Assembly (NCBI GenBank): GCA_963759955.1
Contig: CAVXCA010000029.1
Location: 1 to 64,000 of the forward strand
From: Roseiarcus sp963759955
GTDB taxonomy: Bacteria; Pseudomonadota; Alphaproteobacteria; Rhizobiales; Beijerinckiaceae
DNA length: 64,000 nt
Direction: 5' to 3'
The position numbers were made by a program, and so were the translations under genes. Each line of letters starts with the position of its first letter. Within the stretch, counting starts at the first letter, position 1. Positions 1 to 9,046 of the stretch are shown in pieces. The notes under the pieces were generated by a model, which ran no database searches, had not been told where the DNA came from, and saw only the letters and a program-made list of their open reading frames with translations.

Positions 1-145
1 ATGTATCGCTGTAGTCTTCACCAATTGTAATCGGTTTCCAATATCGCAAATACATACTATTATGAAACAAAACTTTTCGTAGCGCCTCAGCCAATTTCAT
101 GGCCAGCAGAGACCTCTTCGTCGCTTTCTTCAACGATTCAAACAT
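1..145 (-). CDS. Partial CDS at left edge, unknown function
   Basis: An open frame starts at an ATG at 145 on the minus strand and runs without a stop through the left edge, giving at least 48 residues that begin MFESLKKATKRSLLAMKLAE. The start is rich in Lys and Leu with an amphipathic look, followed by an aromatic stretch (LRYWKPITIG). The segment is clearly richer in A and T than the following genes. It lies at the distal end of the polysaccharide locus on the same strand, so a sugar-modifying or methyltransferase role is possible, but I do not recognise the family. No strong Shine-Dalgarno site precedes the ATG. It is short because the window ends. Confidence 0.45.
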   Translation of the reverse strand, partial: MFESLKKATKRSLLAMKLAEALRKVLFHNSMYLRYWKPITIGEDYSDT

Positions 146-461
146 GACCGCGGCGCTCTTTCCATTTTGGAGGAACCGATAATCATGTTGGAGGCGATTG
201 ACTGGTCCGAGCAGGACCAACCGGCCGGAACTCCGCATGACCCGTCGCGTTGAAATCTTCTCCGGGCGTCAACACGACCCTCGCCCGAAATCTCACAATA
301 TTCTGCGGCAGGCGCGTACCAATCGCCTGCGTATCGGCGCCCGTCGAACTGGGTCAGTTGAAGGTTTCGGACCTTATCAAAGCACGATCGAGGGCCAAAT
401 GCCGATGTCGACAGGCGTCTCGCGTTCGTCACGATGCAGCTTATCAGGACGCCGCTTTTCG
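146..461. other. Intergenic stretch without a convincing gene
   Basis: About 316 bp lie between the left-edge partial gene and the methyltransferase at 462. Open frames exist on both strands, but their translations are Arg/Ser-rich and lack domain character, so I read them as chance frames. No clear terminator hairpin was seen. Confidence 0.4.
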
Positions 462-1229
462 CTACGATACGCTTTTGGGCTTCATCACCAACCATGGGGT
501 GTCGCTCTTGCGGTATTCCCAGGTCGCAAGAAGGCAATCCAGTTCCCCGCGCGCGACAATCCATTCCGGCAACTCGTACGACCGATCGCGGTTTGAGACG
601 ATGTCGATTTGATGTGAGGCACTAAAGCGTCGGCACAGTCTTTCCGACACACCGGGTTTGAGGCCATCGTGGCACTCGACGACCGCGCTGACCTTCAGAA
701 GCCCTGGATATTTGCTCGGGTCCAGCAGAGCGTCCTCGGCGCCCTCGATGTCGCAGAACACGAGCGTTTTCTGCGCGGCGAAGGATTGAAAGTCCTGACC
801 GGCGAACGCCTCCCCAAACGTGATCCGGTCCGAGACCCCGTTCTCTCTCGCGAGCCGCTTGCAGGTTTCGAGCGCCGCGGGATCGATGTCGTAGGCGTAG
901 ACCTTTGCCGAGGAAACCCGCCGCGCAAAGCCGATCGCATAGTACCCCTGACCACAGCCAATATTCACGATCGTATCGAATCGTTCCGCGACCAAGGACT
1001 CGACGTCGCGATGCAGTTCCGATTCATAGCAACCGATCAACCGCGGCGCTATTCCTCCAACAAACGTCATCCCCTTAAACGGTCCAGACCAGACGACGGG
1101 TCCGTAGCGCGCAATCATCTCCTCTGAGATTCGAGTCGCCCGCTTTGTCGCCGCGTAGCCGAGAACCTTGTCAAATAGGATGTCGCGGCTGAGTCTATTC
1201 TTTGCAACGGCTTCGGCTCTTCCAAACAT
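462..1229 (-). CDS. Class I SAM-dependent methyltransferase (polysaccharide locus)
   Basis: The 255-residue protein has a Rossmann-type SAM-binding core. The glycine-rich motif I reads VNIGCGQGYYAIGFA, the acidic motif II follows as YAYDIDPAA, and a later FCDIEGAED segment resembles the DIEGxE motif of FkbM-like enzymes. It probably methylates a sugar or a lipid-linked intermediate during polysaccharide assembly; the substrate is not visible. I chose the ATG at 1229 because GAGGGA lies about 7 nt upstream; an upstream in-frame extension to 1298 has poor composition. It follows the interrupted glycosyltransferase on the same strand with a gap of about 50 bp and is likely in the same operon. 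Confidence 0.75.
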   Translation of the reverse strand: MFGRAEAVAKNRLSRDILFDKVLGYAATKRATRISEEMIARYGPVVWSGPFKGMTFVGGIAPRLIGCYESELHRDVESLVAERFDTIVNIGCGQGYYAIGFARRVSSAKVYAYDIDPAALETCKRLARENGVSDRITFGEAFAGQDFQSFAAQKTLVFCDIEGAEDALLDPSKYPGLLKVSAVVECHDGLKPGVSERLCRRFSASHQIDIVSNRDRSYELPEWIVARGELDCLLATWEYRKSDTPWLVMKPKSVS

Positions 1230-1281
1230 CTCTTTCCCTCGCCCTGAAGTCCTTCGCCGGTCCCGGAGGCAAGACGCCCGC

Positions 1282-2250
1282 TCATATCCTGGCGACATAT
1301 TGCCTTCTGTTGTTTCCCCTCAGCCGTTCGAGCCACGTGTAGAACCGACGGGCGGCCAGTCGCGCCGCCGCATAGATTCGGTAGCGCCGCAAGAATTCTT
1401 CCCGATTGAATTCGCAGCCCGCCCGCGAGGCGAGGAATTCCTTGTCGCCGGGCAAATGCAGAATTGACGAGCAGACGATGTCGGCCAGCCGCGGTTGTGG
1501 AAACGGTCGGCGCAGCGTCCACCAGCGCGCTACGCCGCTGTCGGAACCTAGATCATGGACCCGCGCGCCTCTCGCGATGATCACGTTGGTCGCCGCCGAC
1601 ACCGCAAACTCGTCGCCGATGTGATAGAGGTCAGCGAGGCAATCGAGGTATCGCGGAAAAATCCTCGTCAGCTCGCGAGACAGAACCGCCAGCATCGCGT
1701 GATGAGCGAATAGCACTTCACCGCCGAACCAGCGCGGCTCTTCCGCATTCTTATCGACGAAGAGACGCAACTCTCTGAGCGCTCGCCCTTCCGATTCCGC
1801 CGACATGGCGTTTGTTATGTCGTAATTGTATATCGTATCTGACGCGAGGGCGCCGGAAAGTCGAATTGCATTCAAGAACACGACGTCCAGGTCGACGACG
1901 CCGACATATTCGCCATGCTTGCCGGTCGACAATTCGGCGATGAGCGCGAGCTTATTGTGCGCCGCCCTGTGCGGCGCGCCTTTCGGAAGCGGATTGTGAA
2001 ATTGCATCTCGGCGACTTCGACGTCCATCGCTCCGATGCTTCGCAGGACGGCGGTCACTCAAGCCCTGTCGTTGGTCACCAATACGGTTCTGACCCCGCA
2101 GTTGCGGGCGGAAGCGCACATCAGCGCGCCGCACTTTACGTACGTTTCCACCGCACGCGCGGCGTTCTTCAAATTCGGGAAGACCGTGTTGTCGGGATCG
2201 ACGACGACAAGGCCGTGAAAGACGATGTCCCGAGCGCAGGGCGTTATCAT
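1282..2250 (-). pseudogene. GT-A-like glycosyltransferase interrupted by an in-frame TGA
   Basis: One reading frame runs from the ATG at 2250 to a stop at 1282, but a TGA at 2061-2059 splits it after 63 codons. Both halves look like one protein. The first ends ...CGVRTVLVTNDRA and the second resumes directly with VTAVLRSIGAMDVEV, followed by a GT-A-like block with HNKLALIAEL and a DxD-type VVDLDVVFLN. The ATG at 2250 overlaps the stop of the upstream acetyltransferase (ATGA, 2247-2250), so the 5' half is placed as a translated gene. The codon is most simply a CGA to TGA change. Re-initiation at the GTG at 2058 could give a 258-residue C-terminal product. A sequencing error cannot be excluded. 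Confidence 0.7.
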
Positions 2251-2852
2251 TGCTTTGGCTCTGTTGAGCCCAAGGAGGGCCGAGCGACGGCGGCGCGTCG
2301 GTCCCTTTCACGGACCGGCCGCGCCGGATTGCCGACATTGATCGTCCAGGGCGCCAAGTCCCGGAATGCGACTGCGCCTGCGCCGAGTACGGCGCCTTCT
2401 CCGACGGTGACGCCTGGCCCGACAAAGGCGCTCGCAGCTATCCAGGCCGAGGCGCCGATGGTGATCGGCCGTGCGATCAGCGGAAATCGCGGATCATCGA
2501 CGTCATGCGTCCCGGCGCAGAGATAGGCGTCCTGCGAAACCAAGGCGCCGTTTTCGATGCGGATCTCCGCCAAATTGTAGCATCTTGCTCGCTGAGCGAT
2601 GAGCGCGTGATCTCCCATGATCAGTTTCCTGGGGGTCCAGACGCGTGCGGAGCCCAGCACATCGGTATTGCGGCCCATGCGCGCTCCGAACAGTCGCAAC
2701 AGAAAGCGGCGCCATTTGTAAAGCATTCGCGGCGTCCACGAGGCCAGCAACAGCCAGGTCGTGGCCCACAACGCCCGGTAGGCCCGGTCCCCCAAGGGGT
2801 AGGTCGGGCCGCCATCGAGCGGACTTGCGAGACGTGAGCCCGCAGGGCTCAT
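2247..2852 (-). CDS. wcaF: WcaF-like exopolysaccharide O-acetyltransferase
   Basis: This is a left-handed beta-helix (hexapeptide repeat) acyltransferase of about 201 residues, the type that O-acetylates sugars of colanic acid-like polymers from acetyl-CoA. It opens with SPLDGGPTYPLGDRAYRALW, then a hydrophobic stretch and MLYKWRRFLLRLFGARMG, as in WcaF. Imperfect hexads follow (IGASAWIAASAFVGPGVTVGEGAVLGAGAV), then the usual NVGNPARPVRER ending. The ATG at 2852 is preferred because the conserved N-terminus starts just after it; an ATG further upstream extends into poor sequence. The stop overlaps the start of the interrupted glycosyltransferase by 4 bp, so the two were translationally coupled. 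The symbol denotes similarity, not proven identity. Confidence 0.82.
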   Translation of the reverse strand: MSPAGSRLASPLDGGPTYPLGDRAYRALWATTWLLLASWTPRMLYKWRRFLLRLFGARMGRNTDVLGSARVWTPRKLIMGDHALIAQRARCYNLAEIRIENGALVSQDAYLCAGTHDVDDPRFPLIARPITIGASAWIAASAFVGPGVTVGEGAVLGAGAVAFRDLAPWTINVGNPARPVRERDRRAAVARPSLGSTEPKQ

Positions 2853-3066
2853 AGGAAGCCCCAAGAAACCATGGCTAACCATTCCAATGCACGCCAGCCG
2901 ATACAAACGGCTCAAACGTATTGAGCGAGCCACGAGCATCCTTCACAAACGCGCGGCGAAATTTCCAAGGGCGACCGCGCTATCGCGGCGCGCCGCTCCA
3001 TGCGAGGGCTCGACGTTCGCTTCCATCGCGAAATGACGTTCGTCGCCTGCCGCCACGACGGTTTTG

Positions 3067-5142
3067 CTAATCGACGCCGCGTTTGAAGACAGGCCCTCGG
3101 GCGATCCGCTCCCATGCGGCCAGTGGTCGACGCAGATGTTTCGCAAGGCGAAAGAAGGCGGCGACGGCTGTATCGGACGGCCGTCTCGTGCGGCCCATCA
3201 AACGGCGAAAGCGAGTTTCGCTCTCCCGTTGCATCTGCGCCGACTGCGAGCCGCTGTTGGTGATGCTCTCGGCGTGCAGGCGATACGAACTGAGGAATTC
3301 GTCGATGATGCCGATGCGGGCGCCCGAGATAAACAAATCGACAAGCAGTTCGCCATCCCAACTGCTTCTGTTCGCCCTGTTGAAACCGCCCGCCTTGATG
3401 AAGGCGTCGCGACGGATGAAAGTGGACGGCTGGATTTGGGTCGCCGCGCCGTAAGCAACGAACAAGGGACGGAATGGCTCCGACCAGACCCGCCGCAACC
3501 TGTTGTCGTGGCGATCCGTCACCCACGCATGCCCGCAAATGACATCGAATTCCGAGCGTTCGTCGAGGAACTGCGCGGCGCGAAGCAACGCGCCCAGCTC
3601 GAACGCGTCATCGGAATTGAGATAGCAATATACGTCTCCGGTCGCGCGAGCGAAGCCCTTGTTGAGCCCGTCCGCCGGTCCGATGTCGTTCTCATAGACG
3701 ACATGCGAGAACGACGGGCGGTAGCGCTCGATGATTTCGCGGCTGCCGTCGGTCGAGCCGGGATCGACGACGATATATTCGAAGTCGACGCCTTTCTGGC
3801 TCAGCACGGAAAGTATGGCGCGCTCCAGAAATTGCGCCTGATTGAGCGAAATCGTCACGATCGAGAATTTCAGCACGAGAACTCCCACGTTCTCTCGCCC
3901 CGAGGAATTCGCGTTGTGACGCGCTTGGGCGAGCGCCCACAGGGCGACACAGATCTTGGAGGACATGAGATATCTCTGCTCCGCGCCGAACGGGGAAAAC
4001 AGCACATCCCATAAGAGCACAAACAGCACATATCCGACGAAGGTCGCCGGAGCCTCTGGCTGCTTCAGTGTGACATAGAGGGCTTTGATCGCGATGCCGA
4101 TCACCGCCAGCCAGAAGACGCCGCCCATGATTCCGGCTTCGACCCACGCGCTGGACAAGTGGGAATGGGTCGGGATAAGAGCGCCCTCCGAGGAATTGTC
4201 TGCCACCTCGATGCCCTTGCTTCTGAGAATGTCGACCATCAACGAAGTGTAGGCGTCGTCCTTGGCCCAAGAACCATGCCCGATGATCGGCGCATCCGCG
4301 ATGGCGCGGACAGACACGAGCAACTCGGCGCGCCCGGATGCGATCAGGCCGAGATCGCCCGAGGTTTGCGCGAGATATTTGTCCCTGGCGTCCGGCCCGA
4401 GCCAGCCATTATCGGCCGCCGTCTCATAGACCGCGATCACTCCCTGCGAGAACACCAGCCCGCCGACGATCAGAACGCCGAAAAGGACCGGCGTGATCTT
4501 CGCCCGTAGCTGAGGCCGAAGATCGATGGCCTGTTTCAGTATCCCGAACGCCGCCGCCGCCATGGCGACGCCGAAAATGCTGCGATAATCGAACACGAGA
4601 TTGACGACGCCGAGCGCGGCCAGCGGCGCCCATTCTACGATCCCCCCCCATCCGCGGCGAGCGAAGGCGCTTGCGCCTGCCAGAGCGGCGAAGATCGTGA
4701 GACCTGGCGAATAGGCGAACTTCCATAAATCGTCGATGCCGAACACGTGCTCGTTCGGAAAAAATCGCGGCTCGATGAGCCAGGAGAACGACAATCCCGC
4801 TAGGAAAACTGAAATCCGCGCAAGTCGCAATTCGGTGAGCAGAACGAGGCCAAGAAGATCGAGCAGGAAAAAGACGATTTTCGACCAGCCGCGCGACCAG
4901 TCTTCAAACGGAGTCAGACGATAAATGTCCGTGATGATCGCGTTCAGCAACCAAAGCGCGGCGAGAATTATCAGCAAAAGGACGGGGCCGGTGAACAGGC
5001 GTCTCCGCGATCGAGCGTCCAACACCAGAAAGAAAAAGCATGCGGCGAGCAGCAAATCGGTGAGATAAAGCTGGCCGCCGAAGTCGAACATCGCCAGCCG
5101 GCTCACGCCGGTGAGAAAGAGAAAGATGTTGAGCGGGCTCAT
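3067..5142 (-). CDS. Wzy/O-antigen ligase-like membrane protein fused to GT2 glycosyltransferase
   Basis: A single 691-residue frame carries two proteins' worth of sequence. Residues 1 to about 410 form a polytopic membrane domain with roughly 10-12 hydrophobic segments and the ligase/polymerase-type motif THSHLSSAWVEAGIMG, suggesting the Wzy polymerase of this locus. Residues from about 423 are a family 2 glycosyltransferase with FSIVTISLNQAQFLERAI, a GSTDGSREII nucleotide-binding segment and an NSDDAF DxD-type site. No stop separates them. A GTG at 3876 (residue 423) has GGGAG 5 nt upstream, so the GT2 part may also be made alone. The start at 5142 overlaps the upstream GT4 stop (ATGA, 5139-5142); the 80 residues upstream in frame are shadow sequence. 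Confidence 0.8.
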   Translation of the reverse strand: MSPLNIFLFLTGVSRLAMFDFGGQLYLTDLLLAACFFFLVLDARSRRRLFTGPVLLLIILAALWLLNAIITDIYRLTPFEDWSRGWSKIVFFLLDLLGLVLLTELRLARISVFLAGLSFSWLIEPRFFPNEHVFGIDDLWKFAYSPGLTIFAALAGASAFARRGWGGIVEWAPLAALGVVNLVFDYRSIFGVAMAAAAFGILKQAIDLRPQLRAKITPVLFGVLIVGGLVFSQGVIAVYETAADNGWLGPDARDKYLAQTSGDLGLIASGRAELLVSVRAIADAPIIGHGSWAKDDAYTSLMVDILRSKGIEVADNSSEGALIPTHSHLSSAWVEAGIMGGVFWLAVIGIAIKALYVTLKQPEAPATFVGYVLFVLLWDVLFSPFGAEQRYLMSSKICVALWALAQARHNANSSGRENVGVLVLKFSIVTISLNQAQFLERAILSVLSQKGVDFEYIVVDPGSTDGSREIIERYRPSFSHVVYENDIGPADGLNKGFARATGDVYCYLNSDDAFELGALLRAAQFLDERSEFDVICGHAWVTDRHDNRLRRVWSEPFRPLFVAYGAATQIQPSTFIRRDAFIKAGGFNRANRSSWDGELLVDLFISGARIGIIDEFLSSYRLHAESITNSGSQSAQMQRESETRFRRLMGRTRRPSDTAVAAFFRLAKHLRRPLAAWERIARGPVFKRGVD

Positions 5143-6431
5143 CGACGTTCCGAAGTTATTTCGGCGTAGAGCCGCTCCAGCGACCGGCCATAATGCGATT
5201 GGGTGAATTGCGAGCGAACCAGAGTGGCGTTGCGCATCCCGATCCGGCGCGCGCCGGGAATGTCGCCCAGTGCGTCCGCGAGTGCGTGAGCGACGCTGCG
5301 GCCGTCGCCAGGGGGCACGATCGAGCCGTGTATGCCGTCCGCGACGATCGATCCCGAATTCTCGGTCGTTATTGCGAAACATCCGGAGGCGAGCGCCTCG
5401 AAGACGACGCGGGCGGAGCCTTCGGCGCGCGAGGGAAAGAGAAATAGGTCGGCCTCCGCCATGACCCGCGCCAGTTCACGGCGCGGAATCCACCCGAGCC
5501 GCCTCACTCTGGAGGAGGCGAAGAAGTCGGGATGGGCATTGACGATTTCCGGTTCGACAGTTCCTGCAATCGAGAATTGCCAATTCAAGTCCCAGATTGA
5601 TTTCAACGCATCGACGACTTCCAACGCGCCTTTTTCCTTCTTGAACCCCCCTGCAAAGAGAATTTCCGCAATGGCGTCGGCCTTGGCCGCTTTGAGCGCT
5701 GCGATGTCGCCCAACGTCAGGGCGCGGGCAAATTCTTGGTCGACGCCGAGATAGACGACATGGACGTTCCCGGTGTCGAGCCCCACCATGTCGAAAGTCC
5801 GCCTGACGAACTCCGAATTCACCAACACATGGTCCGCCCTCGCAATATCGTCGCGGACGATGGTCCAGAATTGCGAGATTCTCGCATCCCTCGTCGTCGG
5901 AATGCGTCCCCCTTCGCGAACGAGTTGTTCAAAGAGAACCGGATGCACGGCCGAGTGATCGCAAACCGTCGTCAGCCCGCGGCGTTTCGCGACGCCGACG
6001 GAAGCCCCGCCGAAACCCGCCCGGTAGTGATAAACCGCGCTGCCTGGCGAAAAGCCGCTCACGTCCGCAGCCGCCCGCTTCGCATAGGCTTTCATGCCGA
6101 CGCACGAGAGATCTTCGGACCAGCGCGTCAAACCAGGCAGGCGCCCAACCAACTGGGAATGTTGCAGAATCTCACCCAGCCAATAATGCCTGATCAGGCG
6201 GCTCGGCACATCGACTTCGCGATCGAGAAGACGGCGCAGCGGCGGCTGACGGTTGAGACCCAGACTCCTGATCAGCGTCTTGACGGGTGGGGTCGGATAC
6301 GCTCCCGTCATCAGGCATCGCAATCGATTTTCCCGCGCAAGGCACTCCGCCGCAAAAGCAAGGTGAAACTTGCTGAAACCGTTGGAAATGATGATTTCGC
6401 TACGCGGGTTCACAAACATCCTCTTGGTCAC
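5139..6431 (-). CDS. Family 4 glycosyltransferase
   Basis: This cytoplasmic GT-B glycosyltransferase of up to 430 residues would add a sugar from a nucleotide-sugar donor to the lipid-linked repeat unit. The C-terminal GT4 signature is clear: VHVVYLGVD, the strand ILFAGGFKKEKGALEVV, and the donor-binding segment LFLFPSRAEGSARVVFEALASGC with the E-x7-E pair. The N-terminal acceptor domain starts with RSEIIISNGFSKFHLAFAA. The first possible start (6431) is a GTG without a good ribosome site; GTG at 6413 has AAGAGG 6 nt upstream and is also plausible. It overlaps the downstream Wzy-GT2 gene by 4 bp. Donor and linkage cannot be told from sequence. Confidence 0.82.
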   Translation of the reverse strand: MTKRMFVNPRSEIIISNGFSKFHLAFAAECLARENRLRCLMTGAYPTPPVKTLIRSLGLNRQPPLRRLLDREVDVPSRLIRHYWLGEILQHSQLVGRLPGLTRWSEDLSCVGMKAYAKRAAADVSGFSPGSAVYHYRAGFGGASVGVAKRRGLTTVCDHSAVHPVLFEQLVREGGRIPTTRDARISQFWTIVRDDIARADHVLVNSEFVRRTFDMVGLDTGNVHVVYLGVDQEFARALTLGDIAALKAAKADAIAEILFAGGFKKEKGALEVVDALKSIWDLNWQFSIAGTVEPEIVNAHPDFFASSRVRRLGWIPRRELARVMAEADLFLFPSRAEGSARVVFEALASGCFAITTENSGSIVADGIHGSIVPPGDGRSVAHALADALGDIPGARRIGMRNATLVRSQFTQSHYGRSLERLYAEITSERR

Positions 6432-6459
6432 GGATGGGCCCGCGAGCCAAACGAAACTG

Positions 6460-7434
6460 TCACGCGCGGTTGCCGAGCGAAGCGAGCGCGCGAGCCCGTG
6501 CGGCCTTGATGCCCAACGGATGGACGAACCCGTCGGAGAGCAACTTGGTCGGGAGATATCGGACCATACCGGGGGGATAGCCGACCGAAGGTCTTCTGAA
6601 CTTGATCCGGTCCTTCTGCCAGTCTAGCCAACCGGGAATCGGCGCCAGCGGCGCAAAACCTAATCGTCCGTTTCTTTGCGCGGCCTCCTGGAATAAATCG
6701 ATATACCTGTTGCTGGCCTCATCATCATTTGACAGATTGTAGATTGACACCTGCGGTTCGTTGCCTGACCCATATAGACGCTTTTCCAACATGAAACTTA
6801 TCGCCGACACAGCATCACTGAAGTATATTTGATGTGTGCAACGACTTCCCCGCCACATTCGGGTGCGGGCGTTCCATTGCAGAGGAGCCAGAATTGCGCT
6901 GTCATCCGCAATATTTGAAGGCCTGAATATAACATATTTGACATTCTTTATACTATCAGTAATCGCACGCTCGCCGAGAAGCTTGGTGCGACCATATTCG
7001 ACGAGGTAATCAGCCGCCGAAAAATCCGCATGCCGGCCACGCTCGGTGGAAATCGTCGAGGTTTCCTCGGTAATGAGACGCTGCCTCGGCATGCCGTAGA
7101 CACAGGTTGAGCTGGTGTAAATGAAAAGCCTCACCCCGCTCTTCTCGGCCGCTTGAACCAAAGAACGCGTGGCGTGTCCATTGACGCGTTCCATCTTTGA
7201 CATGTCGCTCAGTTCGGCGGCGAGGTGAATCACGGCGTCGCAACCCTCGACGATGTCCTGGAAGTCGCACTGGCCCAAGAAGTCGGCCGGACGCCAGTCG
7301 ACGGCGCCGCTTTGCGGCGGCTCGTCGGGCGTGGCTACTCTGACCGCGAATCCCTCGGCCACGAGACTCTCTAGCACCGGCCGTCCCAACCTGCCGGTGG
7401 CGCCGGTGAGGAGTATTTTCGGTTTCGATCTCAT
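6460..7434 (-). CDS. NAD-dependent epimerase/dehydratase (extended SDR)
   Basis: The 324-residue protein is an extended short-chain dehydrogenase that likely modifies a nucleotide sugar for the polysaccharide. It shows the cofactor motif GATGRLGRP near residue 10, FIYTSSTCVYGMP for the catalytic Ser region, and YGRTK as the catalytic Tyr-x3-Lys. The middle of the gene (about 6700-7000) is visibly richer in A and T than its neighbours and carries runs of AT-ending codons (Ile, Tyr, Asn), which suggests acquisition from another source. The exact reaction is not assignable; UDP-sugar 4-epimerase-like chemistry is the default guess. Confidence 0.78.
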   Translation of the reverse strand: MRSKPKILLTGATGRLGRPVLESLVAEGFAVRVATPDEPPQSGAVDWRPADFLGQCDFQDIVEGCDAVIHLAAELSDMSKMERVNGHATRSLVQAAEKSGVRLFIYTSSTCVYGMPRQRLITEETSTISTERGRHADFSAADYLVEYGRTKLLGERAITDSIKNVKYVIFRPSNIADDSAILAPLQWNARTRMWRGSRCTHQIYFSDAVSAISFMLEKRLYGSGNEPQVSIYNLSNDDEASNRYIDLFQEAAQRNGRLGFAPLAPIPGWLDWQKDRIKFRRPSVGYPPGMVRYLPTKLLSDGFVHPLGIKAARARALASLGNRA

Positions 7435-7517
7435 AGGCGTCTTCCTCTCTCTTCGTCGCGTCTCGTCGACGCCCTGTCCGTTGGCCTGTGCGAGTTCGAG
7501 TTGAAATTAGCGTTCGC

Positions 7518-8969
7518 TTACTTCACGAAGCCTCCGCTCAGCACGCGCTGGGCGGTCGCGGCCAACCACAACGGCGGCGTCAGCGCCTTGCCGGCCAAGG
7601 CGACGCCGCTGAGCCGCAATACCTTGACCCCCGATTGCAACGCGACGACGCCCATTGCGAGTTCGCCAGCGAGAATGGCGAGCGCCATGCCCTCCTGCCC
7701 TGCGCCTCGCGTGGCCAGATAGCCGACAGGAACCAGCGCCGCATTGACGAGCACGTACCCCACGGCGGGCGCCAGAAAGCGGTTAAGAAAGTAGGCGGGA
7801 CCGTTCATCACGCGCCAGCCGGCTTCGAGGGAGGTCGCCGCCGCGAGCAGCGCAAGAAGGCTCGCGTCGTACGGAATCCTTGCGCCGAGCCAGAATGCAA
7901 AAAATGAGGGTCCGAGGGCCACCAGAATAACCGTGACGCATCCGCACAGCCAAACCATGCTTTGGATGCCCTTCACGCACAGGGTGACGAAGCGCTCGAA
8001 CTCCCCGCGACCGAAGGCCATTATCGCCTCCGTCAGAATCGGATGGTTCAGATTGAGCAACATGAGCGTGATGCGCGTGAGTTGCCGATGGGCGACGAAC
8101 GCGGTAACCGCAATGGGCCCGAGCGCGGCCCCAATGATGATCCGCGGAGCTTGATAGCTCAGCGCCTGCGCCACCGGCAGAAGCATCGAGGCGGCGGATG
8201 GCGCGAGCAATTCCCGGATGGCGCGGGGCCTCGCTTGACGGCAACCGAGCTGGAACCAGACGACGGATCGGCGCGCAACGAGCGTCAGGACGAGGTGCGC
8301 GACGCCCTGGCAGATCAACGTCGTCGCCGCGATCAACAAAGGTCCGCCGCCGGAGAAGAGAACGGCGAAGCAAAGAGCGGCCTGCGTTGCGTCGACAATC
8401 GCACCCGTGAGCGACGCAAACGCGTAACGGCCCTCGCTGCGAAAGGTCGAAGCGACGTTGGCTCTCATGAGCGCCACCGCGGCGCTCGCCACAAGCAGCA
8501 CAATGACGCTGTCGAAGGTCGCGCCGAGCCGGCGGTCCAAATTGAAGAACGCCGCCGGGTCGCCGAGAAACACGAGAAGGCTTGCAAGGCACGCCAGAGC
8601 GCCGACGCCTCCGACCACGACAGCGGCGGATTGATAGAAGACCAGCGCCTCGTCGCGACGCCCCTGCGCAATCAAAACCGTCATGTGGCGTTCGGCCGCG
8701 CCATTGAAACCAAGATCGCCCATAGCGACGAACGCGGGCGCCGCCGCGACGATCAGCCATTGGCCGTATAAGTCCGGTCCCCAGGCCGCGGTGAAGATAG
8801 GGATTTCGAGAAAGCGGATGAGCGTAAGCACCGCCTGCCCAACCATCGTAGCCGTCATGCCATGAAAGACGCGCGTGGTGACGGATCGGGTCACAGGACC
8901 ACGGCGTTGCGGCGCAAAGCGACAAGCGCGAAGGCCATATCGCGGCATCGACGGCGAGCGTTGCGGCAA
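7518..8969 (-). CDS. Wzx-like polysaccharide flippase
   Basis: This polytopic membrane protein of up to 483 residues has about 12-14 hydrophobic segments and the general layout of the MOP/Wzx exporter superfamily, which flips undecaprenyl-linked repeat units across the inner membrane. The N-terminal segment (VFHGMTATMVGQAVLTLIRF, then PIFTAAWGPDLYGQWL with the aromatic-Gly-Trp pattern) is typical. The long ORF start at 8969 may be too far upstream: a GTG at 8894 begins directly before the first conserved helix, but no strong Shine-Dalgarno site settles it. Together with the Wzy-like domain and the Wza/Wzc homologues it completes a Wzx/Wzy pathway. Confidence 0.8.
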   Translation of the reverse strand: MPQRSPSMPRYGLRACRFAPQRRGPVTRSVTTRVFHGMTATMVGQAVLTLIRFLEIPIFTAAWGPDLYGQWLIVAAAPAFVAMGDLGFNGAAERHMTVLIAQGRRDEALVFYQSAAVVVGGVGALACLASLLVFLGDPAAFFNLDRRLGATFDSVIVLLVASAAVALMRANVASTFRSEGRYAFASLTGAIVDATQAALCFAVLFSGGGPLLIAATTLICQGVAHLVLTLVARRSVVWFQLGCRQARPRAIRELLAPSAASMLLPVAQALSYQAPRIIIGAALGPIAVTAFVAHRQLTRITLMLLNLNHPILTEAIMAFGRGEFERFVTLCVKGIQSMVWLCGCVTVILVALGPSFFAFWLGARIPYDASLLALLAAATSLEAGWRVMNGPAYFLNRFLAPAVGYVLVNAALVPVGYLATRGAGQEGMALAILAGELAMGVVALQSGVKVLRLSGVALAGKALTPPLWLAATAQRVLSGGFVK

Positions 8970-9046
8970 CCAATAATTTGCGTTGATCGAGACATGTTTT
9001 GCTCCGGTCGCCGGCGCATGGCGTCAGCGCAGCGGCCCCACCAATT

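Noticed and set aside
2059..2061. Selenocysteine codon instead of a nonsense mutation
   Set aside because: The position is not a redox or active-site residue of a GT-A fold and no SECIS-like hairpin is evident just downstream.
5143..5382. 80-residue N-terminal extension of the Wzy-GT2 frame
   Set aside because: Arg-rich noise that is antisense-frame overlap with the upstream GT4 gene; the ATG at 5142 overlaps the upstream stop by 4 bp and fits the membrane domain.
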